Assembly (NCBI GenBank): GCA_009699765.1
Contig: WLNN01000066.1
Span: forward strand, 1 to 7,436
Source of the DNA: Actinomycetota bacterium
GTDB taxonomy: Bacteria; Actinomycetota; Actinomycetes; Nanopelagicales; Nanopelagicaceae
Length of the DNA: 7,436 nt
Direction: 5' to 3'
Made by a program: the position numbers and the translations under genes. Positions 1 through 4,707 of this stretch are shown piece after piece (positions within the stretch are counted from its first letter, which is position 1; every line of letters starts with the position of its first letter). The notes beneath the pieces were generated by a model. It had not been told where the DNA came from. It worked only from the letters and a program-made list of their open reading frames with translations, and ran no database searches.

Positions 1-763
1 GAACGTTCTTATTTGTGTATGGAAGTAGCTTCTCCCAGTGAGTGAAGACGTCAATAACGCGTGCATCTGTCCACTTCTCGCGACCTGCTAGAAGGTCAAC
101 GTGGAACTGGTAACCATTAACACGTGCGTTGATGATGTCGAATGTTCCCATTGCTTCCCAGCCGCCCTTATCGCCAGCTGCAAATCCAACAAGGCCCTTC
201 TTCTTCATCGCATCAAACATCTTGAGCATGTCATCGAATGTTGCGATGTTCTCTGGATCAAGACCAAGATCCTTCACCATTGACTTGCGGTAATGAAGAC
301 CCCATGGGTACCAAGACTGTGGCACGAAGTACTGCTTTCCATCGGTACCTGTTGAAGCAATCTTGTATGAATTGTCGTACTGATCTGAAATGTCTTTCCA
401 GACATCAGAAATATCTTCTAGAAGACCTTGCTCTGCGAAGAACTGCATGCGATATCCGGCCATCCATTGGAATGCATCATCAGGTGTTCCCTGAAGATAC
501 TGTGAGAGGTTATTCTGGAATGCATTTGATTCTGTTGCGTTGTAAGTAACTTTGTTACCTGACTTCTTCTCGTACGCAGCAACGAGAGCCTTGAGTTGCT
601 TTGTAGGAGATTCGTCGACCGTACGTGCGCCGAATGACATTGGTCCTGATGCCTTTGAACCGCAGCTTGAGAGCACAGTTGCTCCGCCAGCGATTCCGAT
701 ACCACCCAATGCAGCACCCTTAATGAGGGTACGGCGTGATACTCCGTTTTGTTCTACTGACAT
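1..763 (-). CDS. ABC transporter extracellular solute-binding lipoprotein (family 1, probably sugar-binding), C-terminus beyond window
   Basis: The open frame runs from ATG at 763 to the window edge without a stop, giving 254 codons of a protein that is normally about 420-450 residues. The N-terminus carries a twin-arginine signal (S9-R10-R11-T12-L13), a hydrophobic Gly/Ala stretch at residues 16-30 and a lipobox L31-S-S-C34. This predicts a folded, Tat-exported, lipid-anchored binding protein. The mature part resembles MalE/UgpB-type binding proteins: 'LKALVAAYEKKSGNKVTY' near residues 54-71, then a 'PDDAFQWMAGY' stretch, 'YFVPQSWYPWGLHYRK', and a 'TFDDMLKMFDAMKKKG' helix. These match the first lobe and hinge of cluster 1 sugar-binding proteins. 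The start is supported by AGAGGA five bases upstream. Permease genes probably follow to the left, outside the window. The substrate cannot be read from the sequence; a sugar or sugar derivative is an inference. Confidence 0.9.
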   Translation of the reverse strand, partial: MSVEQNGVSRRTLIKGAALGGIGIAGGATVLSSCGSKASGPMSFGARTVDESPTKQLKALVAAYEKKSGNKVTYNATESNAFQNNLSQYLQGTPDDAFQWMAGYRMQFFAEQGLLEDISDVWKDISDQYDNSYKIASTGTDGKQYFVPQSWYPWGLHYRKSMVKDLGLDPENIATFDDMLKMFDAMKKKGLVGFAAGDKGGWEAMGTFDIINARVNGYQFHVDLLAGREKWTDARVIDVFTHWEKLLPYTNKNV

Positions 764-768
764 TTACG

Positions 769-774
769 TCCTCT
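769..774 (-). promoter_or_regulatory. Ribosome binding site of the solute-binding protein
   Basis: AGAGGA on the minus strand lies five bases upstream of the ATG at 763. It fixes this ATG as the start of the Tat lipoprotein. Confidence 0.7.
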
Positions 775-790
775 AACTTTCCTGAAGTAA

Positions 791-806
791 AACCTTCTGA
801 AAGGTT
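791..806. promoter_or_regulatory. Inverted repeat AACCTT-N4-AAGGTT in the leader of the solute-binding gene
   Basis: Two perfect 6-bp arms with a 4-base loop lie about 28 bp upstream of the solute-binding start codon. On the minus strand the repeat is followed by TTTTA, so it could form a small RNA hairpin in the leader, or be half of a protein site together with the adjacent GC palindrome. The stem is too short and AT-rich to call a terminator. Confidence 0.35.
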
Positions 807-817
807 GCGCCGGCGCA
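806..817. promoter_or_regulatory. 12-bp perfect palindrome TGCGCCGGCGCA, candidate LacI-type operator
   Basis: This uninterrupted 12-bp palindrome with a central CG lies 43 bp upstream of the solute-binding start. LacI/PurR-family repressors often use palindromes with a CG centre, and they commonly control sugar ABC transporters such as this one. No such regulator gene is in the window, so the assignment is inferred from symmetry and position only. Confidence 0.4.
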
Positions 818-878
818 TTCGTCGACACGCATAAAACCTAGGACTCTGAGCGTGGATTCTCTAGCGACTTTCAATAAC

Positions 879-894
879 GAAATGGTTACATTTC
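879..894. promoter_or_regulatory. Inverted repeat GAAATG-N4-CATTTC upstream of the solute-binding gene
   Basis: Perfect 6-bp arms separated by GTTA lie about 116 bp upstream of the start codon. The size and position suit a dimeric regulator site near the promoter. I could not pick a convincing -35/-10 pair on the minus strand between 764 and 1006, so its relation to the promoter is unclear. Confidence 0.3.
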
Positions 895-1006
895 CGCACA
901 AAAATGGCCGGATCTAGGCAAAAAATCTCGGTCAAAAGTGGTCATTTACCTCAAAAATTACGTTACGTTATAAATTTTGGATAAAAGAAGGCAAATAGAG
1001 GTCTAT

Positions 1007-1174
1007 CTACTGTTTCTTAAAGAGCTTAGCAAAAAATCCGGGCTCCTTCGGATCGTTTTGGTGGCCTTGGCAACGTTGAGATTTTGCTACACCCTTAAGT
1101 GCGATTTCAATATGTTTTCCACATCCAGCCCAAGTTGGCTTTCCGCATTTACGACATGTTGTCTTATGGCACAT
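1007..1174 (-). CDS. 55-aa Cys-rich small protein, paralogue of the first gene of the operon
   Basis: This short gene starts at ATG 1174, 15 bases after the stop of the reductase-rhodanese gene, and ends with TAG at 1007-1009. The first 38 residues hold C2, C7-x2-C10, the block T14-W-A-G-C18-G-K-H21-I, C35 and H38, which is a likely metal- or persulfide-binding ligand set. The same pattern occurs in the 37-aa protein at 3519-3632 (C2, C7, C10, T-x-W-x-G-C18-G-x-H21-I, C35), so the two are clearly paralogous. This copy adds a C-terminal tail 'PGFFAKLFKKQ' that is hydrophobic and basic and could contact the membrane or a partner. Short proteins of this kind are common as uncharacterised genes in actinobacteria. 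The upstream AAGAGA and TAGGA are only weak ribosome binding sites. Function is unknown; the operon context points to sulfur or thiol chemistry. Confidence 0.85.
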   Translation of the reverse strand: MCHKTTCRKCGKPTWAGCGKHIEIALKGVAKSQRCQGHQNDPKEPGFFAKLFKKQ

Positions 1175-1189
1175 TCCTATTTCTCTTTT

Positions 1190-2821
1190 CTATCGGTTAA
1201 GCGATGCGGGTGAATTTGAGTACGTGAGATATCCGCCATCAAGATTGATGGCTTGAAAACCAAGTTCTTTCAGCAGCAAAGTCGCTGTGTGGCCACGTTG
1301 CCCAACTTGGCAATTAACTAGGATTGGTGCCTTCTTAATTTCAGAAACTCTTTCACGAATTTCATCAACTGGAATATTCACTGAACCAGGAATGCTGCCG
1401 TTGTTAAATTCACTTGGGGTGCGAACATCAATTAACTGGTATCCCGCGCCACGTAATTCCTGAATCTGGCTCCATTGGGCTGTTTCGAGCAATCCACTCA
1501 TCATGTTCTCTGCAATATAACCCAACATGTTTACTGGATCTTTCGCTGATCCAAATGGGGGCGCGTAGGCGAGTTCAAGGTCGGCAAGCTCTGGCGCTGT
1601 GATTCCACCTCGAATTGCTGTTGCAATTACATCAATGCGTTTATCAACACCTTCAAGTCCAACACCCTGTGCGCCAAGAATTTCACCGGACTTTGGATCG
1701 AAAATAAGTTTGAGTGCTATTTGCTTCGCATCTGGGTAATAGCCCGCATGGTTATTCGGATGTGTATGTATAACCATAACTTCACGACCAGCGGCAGCGA
1801 GCCGTTTCTCGTTCCAACCAGTTGCAGCAATCATCAAATCAAAGACTTTTACAATTGCCGTTCCAATAGTTTTGATTGGTCGAGTGGCTCGACCCGCGAT
1901 GTGATCAGCGACTACACGACCGTGGCGATTTGCAAGATTTGCGAGTGGAACAAGAGTTGCTGATCCATCAATCGCATCGGTTTTCTCAGCTGCATCGCCG
2001 ACAGCATAAATATCGTGATTGCTGGTGCGATTGAAATCATCAACTTCAATTCCGCCTCGTGTTCCGATGGTCAGTCCTGCTGATTTTGCGAGCGAGGTAT
2101 CTGGACGAACACCTATCGCCATGATTACAAGTTCTGCATCCAAAACAGTGCCGTCTGAAAGAATTACTGATGTATCTGTAACATCCATTGCGCTAACACC
2201 AAGATGAAGTGACACGCCGTGTTTGCGCAACTCAGCAGCAACTAGCGTCGCCATCTCTGGATCTAGTGGTGCAAGAACCTGTGGTGCCGCTTCTACAACT
2301 GTGGTTGAGATGCCCTTATGGACCAGGTTCTCAGTAATTTCGACGCCGATAAAACCGCCACCGATAACAACTGCGTTCTTTGGTTTTGCATTAACTCGAT
2401 CTGCAATTTTCTCTACATCTTCAACGGTGCGAAGTGTCAGAGCGCGTTCAATTCCAGGAATCGGAGGAACTACTGGTGAAGCACCTGGGCTAAGTATCAA
2501 CTTGTCGTATGTGAGTGAATACTCATCATTCTTGAGCCAATCCTTGATCACCACAGTCTTTGCTAATGGGTCAACGTTGATAACTTCAGTAGCAACCCGA
2601 ACATCTAACTTAAAGCGTGCATGAAGTGAGGCAGGGGTCTGCAAAAGTAGTGCATCTTCCTCTTCAATTACTCCCCCAACAAAATATGGAAGTCCGCAAT
2701 TGGCATAGCTGACGTGTCCACTCTTTTCAAGAACAATAATCTCTGAATCCGCATCAAGGCGACGCATACGAGTTGCAGCGGACATTCCACCCGCCACTCC
2801 CCCAACAATTACGATGCGCAT
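1190..2821 (-). CDS. CoA-disulfide reductase-like flavoprotein fused to a C-terminal rhodanese domain (CoADR-RHD, NAD(P)H-dependent persulfide reductase type)
   Basis: This 543-residue pyridine nucleotide-disulfide oxidoreductase has an N-terminal FAD-binding Rossmann motif (GGVAGGMSAA, residues 7-16). Its single active-site Cys is C42 in 'SYANCGLPY', the SxxxC-GLP type of CoA-disulfide reductases and NADH oxidases and not a CxxC pair. A second Rossmann motif for NAD(P)H, 'VVIGGGFIGVEI', is near residue 150, the second FAD motif 'IYAVGDA' follows, and 'YAPPFGSAKDPVNM' of the dimerisation domain precedes the fusion. From about residue 448 a rhodanese domain follows ('YQLIDVRTPSEF', then loop C504-Q-V-G-Q-R). 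Fusions of this type are known to reduce CoA disulfide, CoA persulfide or polysulfide with NAD(P)H. The ATG overlaps the stop of the rhodanese lipoprotein gene by one base (TAATG), so translation is probably coupled. No signal peptide is present, so it is cytoplasmic. The exact substrate is not determined by sequence. Confidence 0.93.
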   Translation of the reverse strand: MRIVIVGGVAGGMSAATRMRRLDADSEIIVLEKSGHVSYANCGLPYFVGGVIEEEDALLLQTPASLHARFKLDVRVATEVINVDPLAKTVVIKDWLKNDEYSLTYDKLILSPGASPVVPPIPGIERALTLRTVEDVEKIADRVNAKPKNAVVIGGGFIGVEITENLVHKGISTTVVEAAPQVLAPLDPEMATLVAAELRKHGVSLHLGVSAMDVTDTSVILSDGTVLDAELVIMAIGVRPDTSLAKSAGLTIGTRGGIEVDDFNRTSNHDIYAVGDAAEKTDAIDGSATLVPLANLANRHGRVVADHIAGRATRPIKTIGTAIVKVFDLMIAATGWNEKRLAAAGREVMVIHTHPNNHAGYYPDAKQIALKLIFDPKSGEILGAQGVGLEGVDKRIDVIATAIRGGITAPELADLELAYAPPFGSAKDPVNMLGYIAENMMSGLLETAQWSQIQELRGAGYQLIDVRTPSEFNNGSIPGSVNIPVDEIRERVSEIKKAPILVNCQVGQRGHTATLLLKELGFQAINLDGGYLTYSNSPASLNR

Positions 2822-3204
2822 TATTGAGTTACCAATGGGAGGCCAGCCACTTGCCAGCTTTGGATTCCGCCTTCGAGATTAGAGAGTGAGGCGAATCCGG
2901 CATCAGACATTTTTCCTACTGCAATCCCAGATCTGCGACCACTCTGACAATAAACCGCATAAGTGGCTGACTTATCTAACTTTGCAATTTCACTATCGAA
3001 ATTCATGCCCTCGACGTCAATATTAATTGCGCCATTGATGTGGCCAGAAGAAAACTCACCTGCAGTGCGAACATCAAGAACGACTACCCCTGACTCACCT
3101 ATCTTCTTTTGAAAATCTTGAGGCCCCATATTTGTGCCAGCCGAACTACCGCACGAAGTTAGCGCCAAAGTCGATGCAAATAGGACCGCGATGAGTTTTT
3201 TCAT
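2821..3204 (-). CDS. Rhodanese-domain lipoprotein (extracytoplasmic sulfurtransferase)
   Basis: This 127-residue protein has a short type II signal peptide (MKKLIAVLFASTLALTSC) with lipobox L15-T-S-C18, so it should be lipid-anchored on the outer face of the membrane. A single complete rhodanese domain follows: 'VVVLDVRTAGEFSSGHINGA' at residues 40-59, the active-site loop C86-Q-S-G-R-R-S-G, and a terminal 'LEGGIQSWQVAGLPL'. The catalytic Cys and the six-residue loop are intact, so persulfide formation is plausible. The start lies 20 bp after the stop of the CsoR-like gene, with a modest AAGGGA upstream, and the stop overlaps the reductase start. The context suggests that it collects or passes sulfane sulfur outside the cell, while the fusion protein works inside. 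The donor and acceptor are unknown. Confidence 0.92.
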   Translation of the reverse strand: MKKLIAVLFASTLALTSCGSSAGTNMGPQDFQKKIGESGVVVLDVRTAGEFSSGHINGAINIDVEGMNFDSEIAKLDKSATYAVYCQSGRRSGIAVGKMSDAGFASLSNLEGGIQSWQVAGLPLVTQ

Positions 3205-3224
3205 TTTAAATTCCCTTTTACTAT

Positions 3225-3509
3225 TTAAGCAAGACTGAGAAAAAGCTTCTGCAATTTCTCTTGTACTTCTTTACTGTTGCGCTTGTCATCGATAATGCAC
3301 TCTCTCAAACTTGTGGAGAGCAAGGTAAATGCGGCGGTATTAACTGCTTTACTCACTGCTGACATTTGAGTAACGATTTCATCGCAATTGCGGCCTTCCT
3401 CAAGCATGCGAATCACAGCAGCGAGTTGGCCATGAGCACGCTTAAGGCGCTTAGAGATGGCTACCTGTTGTTCTTCATCCTGAAGGACGTGTGTAGGTTC
3501 TTTAGACAT
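3225..3509 (-). CDS. CsoR/RcnR/CstR-family repressor, probably persulfide-sensing (CstR-like)
   Basis: The 94-residue all-helical protein belongs to the metal-sensitive repressor family (DUF156): 'KRLKRAHGQLAAVIRMLEEG' at residues 20-39 is the basic helix bearing family residues, followed by N41-C42-D-E-I-V-T-Q-M-S-A-V. Copper sensors of this family use a Cys, a His 25 residues later and a Cys 29 residues after the first. Here these positions are C42, S67 and C71, so both thiols are kept but the His ligand is lost. This is the arrangement expected of a dithiol, persulfide-responsive member such as staphylococcal CstR, which also controls rhodanese genes. The gene sits 9 bp after the 37-aa gene in an operon with two rhodanese domains, and a 36-bp palindrome overlaps the promoter, so it probably represses its own operon. 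Metal sensing is less likely but not excluded. Confidence 0.9.
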   Translation of the reverse strand: MSKEPTHVLQDEEQQVAISKRLKRAHGQLAAVIRMLEEGRNCDEIVTQMSAVSKAVNTAAFTLLSTSLRECIIDDKRNSKEVQEKLQKLFLSLA

Positions 3510-3518
3510 TGTTCTGAA

Positions 3519-3632
3519 TCAGCACTTACAGATTTGGTCTTCAGAGAGACCTTGAAGCGCAGAATCAATATGCTCTCCGCAGCCAGACCAGGTGTATTTC
3601 TTGCATTGATCACAGGTAACTCTTGAACACAT
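3519..3632 (-). CDS. 37-aa Cys-rich small protein, first gene of the sulfur operon
   Basis: This very short gene begins at ATG 3632, eight bases after an AAGGGAG ribosome binding site, and ends with TGA at 3519-3521. The protein has six Cys and one His in 37 residues: C2, C7-x2-C10, T14-W-S-G-C18-G-E-H21-I, C35 and C37. The spacing of C2, C7, C10, C18, H21 and C35 is identical in the 55-aa protein at the other end of the operon, while most other residues differ, which supports real coding and selection on the ligands. No signal peptide or membrane segment is present, so it should be cytoplasmic. A small zinc- or iron-binding protein, or a carrier of persulfide or metal, fits the residues. Family function is not known to me. 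It is the first product made when the promoter opens. Confidence 0.87.
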   Translation of the reverse strand: MCSRVTCDQCKKYTWSGCGEHIDSALQGLSEDQICKC

Positions 3633-3640
3633 TGTTTAAT

Positions 3641-3647
3641 CTCCCTT
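3641..3647 (-). promoter_or_regulatory. Ribosome binding site of the 37-aa Cys-rich gene
   Basis: AAGGGAG on the minus strand lies eight bases before the ATG at 3632. It is the strongest ribosome binding site in the operon and supports translation of the very short gene. Confidence 0.75.
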
Positions 3648-3651
3648 ATGT

Positions 3652-3687
3652 TGATTTCCATATACCCCTAGGGGTATATGGAAATCA
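3652..3687. promoter_or_regulatory. Perfect 36-bp palindrome, probable operator of the CsoR/CstR-like repressor
   Basis: Each base from 3652 to 3687 pairs with its partner around a centre between 3669 and 3670, with no mismatch and no spacer. The core is TATACCCCTAGGGGTATA, flanked by arms GATTTCCA and TGGAAATC. A G/C tract flanked by AT-rich arms is the usual look of CsoR/CstR operators. It overlaps the -10 box and covers the predicted start of transcription, an ideal repression position, and the repressor gene is the second gene downstream. The outer arms exceed what one tetramer usually needs, so there may be room for two tetramers or extra contacts. Confidence 0.85.
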
Positions 3688-3711
3688 TAGCCAAATTCTC
3701 ATTTAAGTCAA
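3684..3711 (-). promoter_or_regulatory. Sigma-70-type promoter of the sulfur operon
   Basis: On the minus strand TTGACT (3711-3706) is followed after 16 bp by TATGAT (3689-3684), five of six matches at each box. The predicted start of transcription falls near 3677, inside the palindrome. The -35 box lies only ten bases beyond the stop codon of the upstream secreted-protein gene. Confidence 0.8.
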
Positions 3712-3720
3712 GGTGAGTGG

Positions 3721-4698
3721 CTATTTCTTCTTTGGGCTGAATTTCACCTTCGCGTAATAGCTCTTACCGCTAGCTGTTTTCATCAGGATTGTGAAAGTTC
3801 CAGCCTTACTCGAGGAGATTGCAGGCAGGATTACCTCACCTTTTGAATTTGTTGTCACTTTTCCAAGTGCAACATTTTTTCCGCCAATCACAACATAAAT
3901 TGTTAGCGTTGATTTAGATGGCAAAGCTTTCGCTAATGGCCTTACGGGAATTCCTACGGATGCGCTAAGTGTTGGGGCTTTTGAAAGTGTCGAAGCAGGA
4001 GCAGATGTTGTTACTACCGCTGCAGTGCTTGCTAATTCCTTATTTACCTGTGTTAAGCCGCTTCCTAAACTTTTACTTACAGCCGGCGCAGAAGGTCGAA
4101 CTAGATCTGGGCGTGTTGTTACAACAGCTTGTGCTGTAACTGACGGTGAGGGTGAAGCCGATGGAGTTGGTGATGGTGACGGCGTTACTTTAATTTCAGG
4201 TGTTACAGACGGCGTCGGTGTTGGAGTTGCGGTAGCTGTTTCTGGTTTTGGTGAAAGCGATGCCGTCGTAGTTTCTGGTTCTGTTATTGGAAATCCACCG
4301 CCACCGAAACTTCCGCCGCCACCGCCACCACCGCCACCAGTATTTGTTGACGGTGTAGGCGTAGGGGTGGGCAAAGTATTGAAGTTAGCGACGTCTGTGT
4401 ATGGATCGCCACCAACAATAACTTCAACCCACTTAGACCAATTTCCAGCACGATCTTGAATGCGTACCCAAAGGGAATTCGCTGCCGTATTTACAACTGT
4501 CACACTCTCAAAAGCCACAGCAGTCGGAGGATTGTTTTTATCTTCCGCAATCTGCATCATTGTTACACCAGAGATGTTATCTGCAGCTCGCAATGTAATG
4601 GTCACAGGACGGCTATCGGCAGCGAATACCGTAGCTGATAGTGGAATTAAAAGAGCGCCCGTTAAGGCGAGAGCGAATAGTTTGTACGCTTTTTTCAT
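3721..4698 (-). CDS. Secreted Ig-like protein with Gly-rich and Pro/Thr-rich linkers
   Basis: The chosen ATG at 4698 gives 325 residues; a TTG at 4704 would add two more (M-L), but the ATG followed by Lys-Lys is the natural signal-peptide start. A Sec signal peptide (KK, hydrophobic core, then 'LSATVFA' before ADSRP) is clear, with cleavage near residue 26. The mature protein starts with an Ig-like segment ('RAADNISGVTMMQIAEDK', 'LWVRIQDRAGNWSKWVEV') of the kind found in bacterial surface and wall proteins. Then come a Gly tract, a long Ser/Thr/Pro linker and a C-terminal beta-rich domain ('TLTIYVVIGGKNVALGKV', 'GTFTILMKTASGKSYYAKV') ending in basic SPKKK. No sorting signal or transmembrane anchor is seen. 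It probably works with the adjacent giant protein at the cell surface. Its function is unknown. Confidence 0.85.
   Translation of the reverse strand: MKKAYKLFALALTGALLIPLSATVFAADSRPVTITLRAADNISGVTMMQIAEDKNNPPTAVAFESVTVVNTAANSLWVRIQDRAGNWSKWVEVIVGGDPYTDVANFNTLPTPTPTPSTNTGGGGGGGGGSFGGGGFPITEPETTTASLSPKPETATATPTPTPSVTPEIKVTPSPSPTPSASPSPSVTAQAVVTTRPDLVRPSAPAVSKSLGSGLTQVNKELASTAAVVTTSAPASTLSKAPTLSASVGIPVRPLAKALPSKSTLTIYVVIGGKNVALGKVTTNSKGEVILPAISSSKAGTFTILMKTASGKSYYAKVKFSPKKK
4141..4257 (-). repeat. Ser/Thr/Pro-rich low-complexity linker
   Basis: About 39 codons encode alternating Pro with Ser or Thr (for example TATPTPTPSVTPE and SPSPTPSASPSPS). Such linkers are extended, often glycosylated, and separate domains in secreted actinobacterial proteins. 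The DNA is a degenerate GGT/GGC/GAG-type repeat on the plus strand and gives a spurious open frame there. Confidence 0.8.
4288..4338 (-). repeat. Poly-glycine tract
   Basis: Nine consecutive Gly codons (4312-4338) are followed by Ser-Phe and four more Gly. The triplets are mixed GGT, GGC and GGA, so the tract is prone to in-frame length variation and its length may differ between strains. It forms a flexible hinge between the Ig-like domain and the Pro/Thr linker. Confidence 0.8.
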
Positions 4699-4704
4699 GA
4701 GCAA

Positions 4705-4707
4705 TTA
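4705..4707 (-). other. Single in-frame TAA separating two same-frame secreted-protein genes
   Basis: After Lys, TAA ends the giant protein; the next codons in the same frame are TTG CTC ATG AAA AAA, the start of the next secreted protein. No convincing ribosome binding site precedes this ATG, so re-initiation by the terminating ribosome is likely. The two products are almost certainly translated from one message. Confidence 0.75.

Larger units (their letters stand above)
764..1006. other. Intergenic region between the sulfur operon and the solute-binding gene
   Basis: These 243 bp contain no open frame that looks coding. They hold the ribosome binding site and three inverted repeats listed separately, and an AT-rich stretch near 940-1000 with a tandem ACGTT repeat (about 960-969). 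The region must hold the end of the upstream operon and the promoter of the solute-binding gene, but neither a clear intrinsic terminator (GC-rich stem plus T-run) nor a consensus promoter is visible. Confidence 0.6.

Noticed and set aside
841..875. TTGAAA (869-874) as -35 box of the solute-binding gene
   Set aside because: No acceptable -10 box is found 16-18 bp downstream on the minus strand.
900..960. Possible terminator of the sulfur operon (short GCC/GGC and GGT/ACC repeats)
   Set aside because: The stems are only three bases and are not followed by a proper T-run.
2223..2624. 133-codon plus-strand open frame
   Set aside because: It is antisense to the well-supported flavoprotein and has Ser/Thr-rich composition without any domain.
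3461..3661. Alternative minus-strand frame of 66 codons over the start of the sulfur operon
   Set aside because: It overlaps the 37-aa gene and the CsoR-like start in another frame, includes half of the operator palindrome, and lacks the ribosome binding site and Cys pattern that support the chosen gene.
3652..3687. Palindrome as an intrinsic terminator
   Set aside because: There is no T-run on either side and no loop; overlap with the promoter and the repressor gene downstream favour an operator.
4025..4459. 144-codon plus-strand open frame rich in Gly, Val and Pro
   Set aside because: It is the antisense shadow of the Gly-rich and Pro/Thr-rich linkers of the secreted protein on the minus strand; its composition follows directly from that repeat.
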